A stretch of 64,000 nt of DNA from Apostichopus japonicus (Eukaryota > Echinodermata > Holothuroidea > Aspidochirotida > Stichopodidae): contig NC_092576.1 of NCBI RefSeq assembly GCF_037975245.1, positions 2,165,501 to 2,229,500 of the forward strand, written 5' to 3'. Position numbers and translations under genes: made by a program. Shown here piece after piece: positions 11,901-24,100 of the stretch. Numbering within the stretch: the stretch's first letter is position 1; every line of letters begins with the position of its first letter. The notes beneath the pieces were generated by a model. The model was not told the origin of the DNA, ran no database searches, and worked only from the letters and a program-made list of their open reading frames with translations.

Positions 11901-13138
11901 ATGTTTTTGTTTTAAGCCTTAATGGCCAATTTCACCATCCTGTTGCACATTATAGAAGACCAATTGGAGCAGAAATTATTATGTTTTCTGATATTTACTG
12001 TTTTCCAAATATCTAGTCTGTTATTAAATTGTCGTGGAAGATATAAACAGATTGTAGAAAGTGCCACTCACATGGCAGAGCTTTAAGCATGGGTAGTAAA
12101 TATTAAATATTGAGTAGTTTAAGATTCTGTTTAAGTTCACCTACCGACTTCATTGTGACGTCATAATCAACCTCTGTCAACTGCAGAAAAGCATTTAAGC
12201 AAAAAAATTAACACTTCAAATTAATAACCTTCCCTCAAAATTTAGTTAGAAATAATACTTTTGCTGTAATAAATTTACTTTCTACTTTTGTTTCGACATT
12301 TTTGCCTGGAGGATATATATTGTTGGGTAATCTCAAACTAAAGTGAATAAATTAAACGTTTTTGTTAGTAACTTCTGATTCTTGTTGAGACATCATCTTA
12401 TTGCTGTGTCTCTATCTGAAGGAATAAACAATGTTACTTATCTGTAGCCACTGTCAGGGTTGTCGATGAGTGGTGTACATTAAACGTAAACATGCAGATG
12501 TCTTGACATAAATAATAAATATTAAAACCGAAATAACAGAAAATGAAATAGTGATAGTGAATTTTTGGAATGTAACTCTATTAAACATTTTTTATCAAAA
12601 CTCAGTTGAACAAAAACATTGCCCTGTGTATTCCCCCTCCCACCCCCTCCCCCCTCTCTCAAAGATGCCCTATTTAGTAATTTAGATGTACTTTTTTATA
12701 CGATCCAGTAGGTAATATTTGGGTGAAGCAGACTTTTTGAGTTGTCCTTTTTTCTCTTCAGATGACCTACCTCATTGTACCATCTATGCTTTCCAGGTAA
12801 ATACAGCCTTTTCTTAAACTTTCATTTGGTTCACCTGTTTCAAGTGGTCATCTAGGGTTTATTCTCTGTGGGCAATTTATTCCACAAACTTTCGATGGAT
12901 AATTACCAAATTTGCTCCGGATGTTTGAGGTCAGCTAGGGGTCAATATTCAACAACATGAGGTTGCTCCAAAAATATCATTGAGCATTGCAAAGACATAA
13001 AGCCTGCTCCTGTATCTTAAATCACTTTTTGACTGCTTTCCATTTTCTGCAAACAGGAAGAAGGGTCTGATCATAAACGTTGCATCAGCTGCAGGGTCTC
13101 TGCCAACCCCTCTTCTGACAGTTTAATCCAGTACTAAG
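8990..13138 (+). pseudogene. SDR-family pseudogene (17-beta-HSD12 / very-long-chain 3-ketoacyl-CoA reductase-like), partial
   Basis: Six spliced fragments follow the fold of steroid/3-ketoacyl-CoA-reductase SDRs in order and in phase: 8990-9036 (cofactor motif TGSTDGIGK), 9758-9833 (LAAKGLNVVLMSRTE), 10791-10966 (VIAVDF, then NNVGMSYPYP), 11379-11423 (INVNCLAATM), 12762-12796 (MTYLIVPSML) and 13057-13138 (KKGLIINVASAAG). In the last fragment the family motif YSSTK reads stop-SSTK: the catalytic Tyr codon is TAA at 13124-13126. The fourth fragment also lacks a GT donor in the right frame after ATG. The N-terminal membrane segment and the C-terminal third (the part after YxxxK) were not found. 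Intact relatives reduce 3-ketoacyl-CoA or ketosteroids in the ER. This copy cannot make the enzyme. It is absent from unit 2. Confidence 0.9.
9330..9536. repeat. ACTGT/CTGTA-type microsatellite
   Basis: Imperfect pentanucleotide-like array of ACTGT, with GTGTACTG variants, inside the first intron of the SDR pseudogene. Produces a spurious minus-strand open frame. Confidence 0.85.
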
Positions 13139-16100
13139 GTAAGTCACTCCTACATGGAGGCAACTAGGGCCAGTTCAGGCCCTGGAACACACATCCTAAC
13201 AAGAAAATAGATGAAATTTTCTAGTTGAATGATGCTCAGAATTCAACTTGAACCATAAAACTAAAACCTAAGTTTTCATCAGTTACAATTTTCTTATCTC
13301 GAGTGAGATTGCCAATTCTCAACGCAATCGCCTGCTTCCTTTTTTTGGTTGTTTGCTTTCTGACAAGTATATGCAATATAACCTGGATATTTTCGGACCA
13401 CTTGATCTTGGATATCCGTATTAGAAATCTAACCATATACTTGTGTTTCTTCATGCAAAGTAGGCTACTAACCGGCTTAAATGACCCGATGGCAGCTCAC
13501 CCCTTATAAAATGTTTTATCCGCACACAAGTTCGGCCGTCTACTTTAATCAGTCGTGGGGACTTTGAATTCCCCTCCCTCACCAGTTTTGAAATGTGCAC
13601 GCCACTGTTAATACTCGGGTTACCACCTGGAATGGAATTATTTATATATAGGAGCGTAGGGGGAATTATCATCTTTCTCGTCACGTTGTATAACAATAGG
13701 AAACAAATGCTGTATGTTGCATTATAACAAGTTTGCAAACCGGTGGTCTACTGACTGTCTACCTATACAGGAGGCGCGCCAATCTCATCCGTGCAGAACG
13801 GACCCTCAGCCTACGAGTTTAAGAGTGGAGGGTGCATCAAATACTCCCTCAGTTCCCTAAGGTCACAGGACCATATGTGTATGTGGGGGGGGGGGAGTCC
13901 GGCGTCTAGCAGGCTCTCCTAATGGCGTCGTATAATGAAATCATCGACCGGTCTCTCAGTAAGACGTCAACTAAACCAACATCACCTTAGTAATGTATGG
14001 ACATTAATACAATTAATTTTCTTCTAGAGGTCGTCTCTGCTGCAGATATGTGGCCACTTGCAGGGTGTTGGTAGAGTTGCTTGCTAAGTAAGGTGTTTGA
14101 AGCAATTTTAGAACAAAGAGAAACTGACAGAAACGGGGATGGAGTCACTCCATCCCCGTTTCTGTCAGTTTCTCAGTGTACACCAGTCACACCCCTGGGT
14201 CCACGCCTGATCCTCAAACACCCTTCTAGAGTGCAATCCACAACCAGGATTTGCCTCCAACAAACTGTAATCTGTATAGTCAGCTGGTCATGAAGTGATT
14301 CATAGTTCAGATTAAATAGGGAAGAATAAAGCTCGCTCGGCCAAGGAAATAACTTCACCATTAAACTCGCTGCAGTTTGTCAGCATCATTGTTCCGGTGT
14401 AACGATCTATGAAACTATACGTCACAATATGTTCACATTGTGGCAATATTCTTCTTGGTGCTGATATACCGTATTATCGAGAAGCTAGGACGTTATTTGC
14501 AAATGTAATTGAAAACGTACTGTAAAAAAAATGTGAAATATGGGTGCTTTTGTATTTACCTATAATAGCAACTGCATTGTCACAGAGTTTATCATAACAT
14601 AAATTATAGTATCAAACATCCGAAATATTTGGAACATAGTCTACTAGATATAGTGACACTACCTCCTCAAATAATTTTATTTAATAATAGAAGAAACAAC
14701 AGAAACGAAAAAATGTCAAGTACGCAGTTCGGTTTGATACGTTTAAATCATTTTATTGTATTCTAAAGCACAATTTTAGTTTGTGAACAAGATATAGTAC
14801 TTGATTTGGAAATACTTACAACAGAAGTTAACCTTATTAAGTTACTTAGTATACTCCGACCCGTGGCGAACCCGGGCTTCAGGGATGTGCACTCTCCTCG
14901 GCTCTCTCCCCTATGTTACGATAATGTATAAAACTACTACACAAGTTACATGACATGGGTATTGTACTACTACTATAATTGTTGGTAACCCAAATATATA
15001 TAGCAACGGGTCTGAGTATACGACATTTTCATGAAAGCTGCATTTTTACGGAAGGTTCCAACTTTTTACCAGTCTGAGCAGTTCGTCTTGTAAGTTTTAT
15101 GAACTAAAATGGCTTTATGTTGCCTTGTATTGGCTCCATTGCGACTCCATTTTTTGACGATTACGAAAGTGGCAAATGCTGATACATAAGTGAAGTTATG
15201 ATCTCAAATTTATTGTAGAACTTTTCCAATAAGTATACTAGCAATGATCCTTAGACAGTCGGGACTACAACCAGTTTGTAAAAAAGTAAGTACAAAACGC
15301 AAAATTTTACATGAAGGATATCATGTCCACTCCAATATTCAAAACATTAATTACTTTACAATAAGAAAGTAATTATATCGATATTTAGCTCTAGTAATTG
15401 ATTAATAATTATATATATGTTCAGCATGTATGTTATAAAGTTCACCGCGAAATTCAATACAATGATTCCTTGTAATAGTAATTAATAACTTACAACATAT
15501 TACAAAGTGCTGACATTGAAAAAAAAACTCTTGCAAAATGTTGTTGCAGTTATTTAATTGATCACCATGTAAATTCATTTAACCAGACAAATATCAAGCA
15601 CTCTGGAACTTTTGAAATTATTATCTTGGTCGACCTTCAAAAATAAAAATAAAGGAAACAGCTCTACGTACTGTAACTATAGTATACATTTAATATAAAA
15701 AAAATTGCTCTGAAAATCTCGATATATCAATAACATAATTGTATTTTTTTAACGTCGTTTCTGTTTCCGGGGAAGCGTTTTATTGAAACGCTATAAAGAA
15801 AAGCACAACATTCTTATCTATATGTTATTAATTATATAAAACCTTGCGAAACGAATATTCATATTTGCAATCCTTTGACACATTTTCTATTTTAGTTCGG
15901 AATTGTATAACAGACAAAAACTGTACTGATTGTTCCAAAAGTAGACGTAAACTCCTTAAGACGTTCCAAATTACTCCAAAGTATTGACGCCTGCTAAGTT
16001 AATCATTACAAAACATATACAAGTAGGCTTAATCTAATTAATAATGGAATAATACCATTCGTAACGATATTTTTTTTTCTTTTTTTTTGGCAGAGCAGGG

Positions 16101-18159
16101 TGTACTGCTTTCATTGAAACTGTATACAGATGCACAATTTCGTTCGTTTCTGTTATTAATTATAATACCTTTACATTAAAACGGATGATACGAAGTGCAA
16201 TTGTTACTGGTTAAACTTACTAAAGATTTCAAAAGCAGCCCCGCCCTCCCATATACAGTATCATTCTAAATATTCCAAACTATTGAGATGCGCTAAGTTA
16301 GACAAGGAAAATTGTTCAAAAACAAAGCTATGTACAGCAGCATGATTTCTTAAGTCATTTGTTATTAAAAATAAAATGCGTATTTTGAAGGAAAAAAAAA
16401 TAACGTCAGCACTGATATTTCCACATATGTCATTCCTCTAAAAGGTCATCACTACTGACGGTAAATTTACAACTTGTTCATATTAATTAACGTTTAACCT
16501 CTGACATTAGAAATTATTACTAAATATTACGTAGCATATAGGTTACACAATAAAATGGCCAAATGGAAAGCTATGTACAAACACAACTTCTTTATATATA
16601 TTGTAATAATTTATATGATGCTGTTATTAACACTGTCTAGTCTTCTGACATTTTGAAGATGATTAATTTTCTTTAAATGTCTAAAGTTAATAAAAGTTCC
16701 AAAAGTAAGCGTACAGTCTTTCTCTATATCTCTCACTCTGTAAGTTTCGAACCTGTTCCAAAATATCAAAATCTGACACCTTACATGATGAAATTACAAA
16801 CTTAAGGAAATCCTTGGTGGATAGATGGTACGACATATGCTTCTCAAAGCTGTATCATGAATGACAATCATTTGACCATCTACCATATTTAGAAAAGAGA
16901 GTAAATTTAAATCTTATGTATCACTAAACTAAATGGTATATAAAGCACCTGGATTGTTATAAAGTGAATAATTATATCTAAATGGATCTTTTAAAGGATG
17001 GACAAGTTGTAGTAAAGGTTGATTTATTAAAAGTAACCGTAAAAAAAAGGATCGTAATCCATCACGCATTAATTTGTAAACAAAATCACAATCTGCTATT
17101 CTGATATGTAGCTATGCGCACACCTTGTCATGTAATTTTCAATCACCATTTTTCCACATTTATTCCCCGTTTTTTGGGTACAGGTGGAAACAATTTACTA
17201 GTAAAAAAATCTTCTCGTAGAACAAATGCAGTAATATTTTAGTTTCCATTTCATTTTCATTCACGATATACAAACAATTGAACAATTACTAATTCTCTTC
17301 TGTAATACAAAGAATTTGATTTTCGAGTCAACTTGGCTCTTGGCATTTATATTTATATTCTACCGATACCTTTAAATGTATACCAACTCACATAAACCGA
17401 AAGAAATTACATCGTGGGAAAATATGTAAACGAAACTGCTTTCAAAGCACTGATTACATTCACAACATAAACAATAATAATTAAATTCAACAGTGATTAA
17501 TTGTAATTAATATGCTACAGTTAATTTATCTTATATTATTAATTTATAAATCTATCTACATGTAAAATTATACGAGGATCTATCTGCAAGTTTTACCAAT
17601 CGAATGTTCCTTATGTTATCTTGTCAATCAACTTACTATGCATTACAAGGTTCAATTGAAATTGGAAGCAGTAAGGCCATATAGACCTGCATCAAACATT
17701 AATTGGCAGGTTATGTTTAGGAGCACGATTTAAAGAAAATATATACATTATTTTAGTGACTTGATACCCTCGGTCCATTCCTAAGCCAGTTTCCATTGAA
17801 AAAATTGTATTTTTGACGTCTTTCATTATGTTACTGTAACTCAAGTTCATCTACAGAATATAGGTGAATGCAAGTTCACACAAAAACAGTTCTTAACATT
17901 TCAGCTACTTTGAGACTCATAGAGCAAATCATTACGAGGGTAAAGTATACAACATTGCTAAGACTGCGCCCCTAACTCTATATACTTTGATTCACATGAA
18001 ATGACAAGAGATGCTAAGAATGTTCAGACTTGGATGAGAGATAACCCTCAGTGAGATTTATGTTGTCCTGGAGTAATTTACTGTTGGTTAAGTCGACAAT
18101 CAAGAACGACCTAAAATACGCAGATCAGAGACACTGTCGGCTACATCGGCTTCATGTTC
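13139..18159. other. Intergenic / 3' flank of gene B; no gene seen
   Basis: Paralogy to unit 2 resumes at about 13,338/49,688 and continues. The stretch holds a run of about 12 G at 13,884, the foldback at 14,118, and AT-rich sequence. Immediately left of 18,160 would be the 3' UTR of gene B. No polyadenylation site could be singled out. Confidence 0.6.
14118..14174. repeat. Perfect 27-bp inverted repeat with 3-base loop
   Basis: Left arm 14118-14144, loop TCA, right arm 14148-14174. The arms are exactly complementary over 27 bases. The unit 2 counterpart (about 50,580-50,610) has only a diverged left arm followed directly by the sequence that comes after the right arm here. Confidence 0.97.
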
Positions 18160-18196
18160 TTACCAGGCATTATATTTCAGTTGCCAGTCGGAGTTG
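18160..18196 (-). CDS. Gene B exon 12 (terminal)
   Basis: Acceptor TTATTTTCTTAACAG ends at 18197. 37 bp reading on from the split Ser codon: NSDWQLKYNAW then TAA at 18162-18160. The gene C counterpart (55019-54983) has DEDWQMTYNAS and TAA at the same place, which supports this as the real C-terminus. Confidence 0.72.
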
Positions 18197-21100
18197 CTGT
18201 TAAGAAAATAAAGGCAAATAAACATGTGTCAAAAGATGACATCATTTTAAAAGCTGTTCTAAGTGATTCATGTTGCTTATTATGACTATTCAATCTAGGC
18301 TGGTAGGTTCTATAACCTCATATGTTAGAACATGAATATGAAAAGAAATCAACATATATAATTTTTTATATCAATCTCTATCCATTGAAACAACATTGTG
18401 TATGTTTTTACCTTTTATATTTAAGGTTAACTTTCTTTTGATATTTTTTAAGAGCAGGGCGGGGGTCACGATCATTATCAATGTACTTTGTATGTTATTT
18501 CCGACAGCAATGATTCTTCGAACTCAGAATGTTGCCATCCCCATGAATTCCATGGTGATTTTCACTAGTAGATACTTTCAATAATTTCAGATAAAGAAAA
18601 TTGCAATAGGTTAATGAATGATGAGTGATTGCCGGAATACCAAACAAAGATTCTCTCAAATTACTGTTATAGATTAATTATATCTATTTGTTTAAAATTC
18701 GAATTTCTTACATCATAAACATTGCAGTCCTCGTTATATGACATGATACTCTAATAGCAGTTAAAGTTGGACATTCCATAAATTTAGAGTCTAAAACTTG
18801 TGCAAGTTTAAGTCATTCCAAAATATGGATTTTGATGAACATTGTAACATTAGAAGATAACTTTAGTAATATTGCGTGGGCACGTAATACATCACTTCAT
18901 TTAGGGTTTGTTTCGTTTAGTTTATGGGCAAAAATTGTGAGTGTTGACATACCTGTAGTGATTTCGGAAGGCTTCGACCTATAAGTGAAACAGTAAAATA
19001 ATAAAATAGAAATATTTGGAAAATACCGATTGTGGTATTATTATTCGTTAATAATGTGAGCTATACTATGCAGCATTAGAAAAAATAAACTTGCGATGCT
19101 GTATATAATACGTTATAAGGAGATATCATGATTGACTCTCGTGATGCATTTACGGAGTACATTTTTCATGACATAGCCTCACTTTTTAATTTCCTTCAGA
19201 TAAAAAATGATAAATGATAAGAGTTGCACTCAAATTCTTTACAAAAATGTAGTCCTGATATTAATGAACGCCAGAATATTCAAATAAATATGTACAAATA
19301 GAATGTTTAGCTGCTTAGTGACAGTGGTGCACAAATAATGCCGTCAATAGGCATATGTCATTTATTTACACTCAATCTGTATGAATACAACTTACATACA
19401 TCGAAACGGCAATGGTGCAAGTAAATATTTCTAAACCAAACCCAATCATCTCAATAATTATCGATTACTGGTGAGAACTTGCAAGCCTTCTTCATCTCTA
19501 CACCCACTCCTAAGCACACACCCCCACACATGCACAGATATTTCCAAATATAACGAATATTCCATGCTTTACCTCATTTGCATAATCAGCATCCGTTATT
19601 TCATCATTTACTTCCAACATCTGTAATTAAAGCATATGAAAATAGACAATGAATATTATGTTCACTAAGGCATTGTTAAAGCATCAAACGTGGGGGCGGG
19701 GGGTGGTGACATGTTTTGCCGCCTAACAAAGAAAATATCGACAAGAAGTGTTGATAAACGAAGCGTGAGTCCAGCGGAGGGGGGGGGGGGTCCAGTGGGC
19801 ATGTGTCCGCTGAAACTAGAAGGTCCACTAGTCGAGGTCCAGGCCCACAGAAATGCTGAGGTTTACGCTACCTTTGTGTTAAAATGGGGCGAAACTTTAA
19901 CCTGCACTTTTTCATATACAGAAATATAGAGTTGTCTACAATCTAGATAGACATCCCAATCTCCTCTCCTACGTACACTACCCCTTCCTTGCGTCTATCT
20001 CTCCTCTCCCTCCCTCTCTTCAGTTGCATACTTAGAATAATTCACACACAGGGGATGATCCTTCCTCGCCGTGCAGGGGATGCTGTCATGGGAGGGGGGT
20101 ATATTTTTGTTATGTAAGGTGGTTTACATGCAAACTGGTGCTATCATTGGCTAATCGTTGAACTTTAGATATGTTTAGGAATTCTCATTCTTTAATGAAT
20201 GTTTCTTCATTTTTCCTGCACTTTGCACAAAATATTGACTTTTAGTAGATAATTTAGATTGGCATATACCACCACAATGATTTACAAAAAAATAGTTGAA
20301 AGTTCCCACCTTTTCGTCTATGGTCACCCCTAGCATCCCTGTAAATAGTTATATATTTATATTGTGTTTATTTCTTATATTTTGGGGGCTGTGGCACGGG
20401 TGGCATGGCAACCATCTGACTGTACCCGGTGCGGAACTTCCGCTTAGTAAACCGCTGCCTCTATTTTCTCTCGTTTTTCTCCCATATTTCCTTTTCTCCT
20501 TTTCTCTCTCCTTCATTCCTTCCTTCTTTCTTCTCTTCCCTTCAATTTGCCAACTGGTGCACAGTTTTGCCGAATGCATTGATGAATGGGGTGGGGGCGG
20601 TTGTCACAACCCCAAACCCCTTCTAGTAACGGCTCTTTGTTCAATGGGTATTTCTTTTCTTGTGTTGTTTACTGCAGCCTTGCCTATACCTCGCTATACA
20701 CATTTATTTATCAATAGATATATGTAACATTTTAATCTAGGGAGTTTTAATATCAAGGAACATATTATAATTTAGTGGTCACTTTAGTTGTTTTCTTCGG
20801 TCATCGGTTCTGTACTTTTCTTGCTATCAAAGTGTTTGAGTTATTCTTTTTATTTTCAAATGGGATTGAGAAGCTTTTATGTGAAGAAAAGAGTGAAATT
20901 TGTATATATAATTAGGCTTTAATGGAACATATCTGTTCAACAGCTTTAATGAAGACATGGAAATATGTAGCTCTTCTTTATTTAAGTTCACTTTACGCTG
21001 CCAGGCTGGCAGCGCCTGGAACCATTTACTATTTAATTATCATTTATAGGTAACTTGGTTTTTATTTTCAAAGTAGAAGACGGGTAGGAATAAGTCATGA

Positions 21101-24100
21101 CAATTTGACAAATAGGAATTTCCATGGTTAACCATAATATGTTGCACTCTCTTGATTTGACCTTACTTAACGACTTATTTTAGGAAATGCCTAGAAGTAT
21201 TATCAACTTCTGGTAAGTACATAGATTCAAATGAAAAAATTAAAACATACAGTCCTTTAAGCTTTTAAAACTGTATTCACTGTCCACTTCTATTCCCAAA
21301 TGACAGGAACAGGGAATTTCAGTAATTTAAAGCGAAATTAAAGCTCGGAATATTACATATATGATTCAGTCTGATGTTTGAGCAAAAGGGAGGGTGGGAG
21401 AGGGGGCGATAGGAATGTGAAGGAAATCTCTATTAGTTGAAGCAGCATATGTATGATTCCGCAAATTATCGCCGGGAAATAAACTTTTCAATCCAATAAC
21501 CTCACACTCATAGAGAGCAACAGGAATGTGTATTCCTGCACTCCATCTGGATATTTTTAACACTTTAGTGTTGGAGGCAAACTGATGGCAACAACTATAA
21601 TGCATACCGTACTGAAGGATGGAATTAGGCAGAATTTCAGTTCTTTTATACTGTCTACGACATATAAAAATTATGCTTCTAACTGAAGTAAACATTTAAG
21701 CGTGATGATAACTCACACGCATACTTACAGGAAAGAATGAATCAGGATCTTTGTTCAAAAGCCAGTGACCATACTGAAGATCCAGACGATACTTGCGTTC
21801 ATCAAAGCCGTAAGGATCCCAGAAAACTGTCAAATGGATAGGAACAAAAGACTATAGTGAATATTGTAATTCGACCATGCATGGATAATTGAAAAACTGG
21901 AAATTCGTAGTTACCTTTAGGACCTTGATCCCACCCTCACCACCGAACCGACTCACATACATATAATATAGAATATTTGACATAAACAATTACCCTCACA
22001 TAATGCCATCACACCAAAGATGGAAATTATACCACCTTTTAGTCCGTCCGAACTTGACACATGTCTTAATATATTAAAGGGAAACAATTATCAATATTAG
22101 GTTGATAATCAATAGCTAATTCATTAAATAGTGTGTCAAATCAGAGACACATCGCCAATACAGTTTAAACAGCATTTTTGGTGTTTGAAATGTTAAGGTG
22201 AAAATGGCCGACTTTGTCATTAAAACCATTACGGTAATCTTTCTATTTTTTTTTTAAACTCCGTTGAAATGTTCATAATGCACTGTAAATATTATATTTA
22301 TCTTTTGTAAAATAAGCAACAGAAAAATTCTATACCTATTTTTTATCTTGTTGATCCTTCTTTTTGTTATTTATTTAAAGTATTGAACAATATTTTTTAG
22401 GCTTCTGTAATCGAGACAGATACGAAAACAAAAGAAAAAGGATGGTTTACTATTTCTTAGAAAAACAAAACCTACATTGTATTCAACAAAATATTATTAT
22501 AAGAAGAATAAGGCACACTCAACGTAATTAAACTTGGTATTATTTAAGGGCAATCTACTGTTTAATTTTGATGAATTAAAAAATGGATATGTGATTTTTT
22601 TTAAACCATGTCCTTGAATGTGACAGAACGGCTGCAAATATATGTTTAAATTTTCTGTAATAAATGTATATGTTCTACATTTTTCACATCACCCCCCCCC
22701 CCACATTGTATTTATAACGAGAAAGGAATCAGCACCTCGAATTTAGTATCTCCAAATTGTTCCAGATTTCCATCTACAGTTATTTCTCCATCACTGTTCT
22801 ATGCCAGATTACACGAGAAACTGTGTCATCGTGTGGCGATTTGAAACTTCAATTTCCGTAAATGGGACCTTTAATTTTACTCATGTGTGTCTTTGTACCT
22901 TTCAGGTAGTTCTCTTTCACCGATAATGCATTTGCCGCATCCCTTTAAAATGTTACCTCAGGTCAGACTCTGTAGATCATACGGTCGTGTGTACCAGAAG
23001 TGATACGCACTGACATTGCTACATTCATAGTCATATGCTTAACATTTTTAAATCGTTATTCTCCATGGCTTATGTTGTAGGGTATATAGATGTATGTGCA
23101 TAGAAGAAAGTGTCCCAAAATTTAGTCTGATTATTAGCGAATACTAAGCGAACACTAACCATTTCACTAAAGGAAGGCAAGATTGAAGACGTATTTTTCA
23201 GAAATACATATTAACAACATTTAAAAAATGCTTTGATCTGCTGATTGTGTTAATTTAACATAACAATTTCTCTTTAGTTGCCAGAGAGAGTTTGCCGCTT
23301 AATTTACAGGCAAACGAAGAAACAAAGATTTTGTTTCATTAATAGACGTAGAGATAAGTTGTATCCAACTGTGAGCCTACTGTACAATATTATCATTTAC
23401 ATATAGCTGGGTAAAATTATTGATGGGTTTTTCCTTTTGGCAGAACTGAAGGTGAAATTTGTAACTACTGTCATAATGTTGCAGTTACTGTTTTGTATTA
23501 TATATAAGGTGGTAAATCACCAAGAGTTTTAATTGATGATTAAAACGGCCATGACTCATGACCACTCACTCAGTACATGTGTACAGTAAACTCCTATGAT
23601 GTTGCACTGCCATATATAAGCTTTTGGTATTTTGGAACTTCATCAAATCAATGTATAGCAGACAAGAACTCATCAAAACAGCACCGAATTTAGTGAACAA
23701 GCTTCAATTGACATAGTTTATAAAAAAAGAACCTTCAGTGACATGAAAGTTGGTTCAAAGGAAACAGAAGTTTAAACAACCTTGCTGATACAATCTCACT
23801 TGCAATTAGATTGATAATTTATCACAATCATTAATCTTAATTATAGGCCAGTTTATCATTACTAAATAAACCTGTTTTACAACATATTCCTATATTCAAT
23901 ACACTTAACGTATTCAGCAATCAATCTCTCTGTCATTGTAGTTCATTGATATTGAAGTACTGATGATACTCCAGGCTGGACTACATACAGTAAGTGTCAC
24001 ATCTGACACAGTGTGGACTCTTCAAAACCTTAAAATGTCGCCAAAGCCTCCCTTGCTCCGTTCCAACACCCCCTGATAAAGATCACTATACAACATCAAA

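Larger units (their letters stand above)
18197..21728. other. Introns 9-11 of gene B (between exons 9 and 12)
   Basis: Apart from the two micro-exons, this holds a run of about 12 G at 19,779 and a pyrimidine-rich tract at 20,455-20,545 that creates overlapping spurious frames. It also holds a block (20,380-20,640) repeated in unit 2 at 57,340-57,600. No gene beyond the gene B exons. Confidence 0.6.

Noticed and set aside
8990-13138. Functional 3-ketoacyl-CoA reductase gene
   Set aside because: In-frame stop at the catalytic Tyr, a missing donor, and no N- or C-terminal exons.
14081-14361. Small open frames on both strands over the foldback
   Set aside because: They exist because of the perfect inverted repeat and are not kept in unit 2.
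17640-17700. Extra minus-strand exon (VYMALLLP / VYIALLLP in the two units)
   Set aside because: Donor in unit 1 is poor (GTAATG), and the gene model already ends with a conserved stop at 18160.
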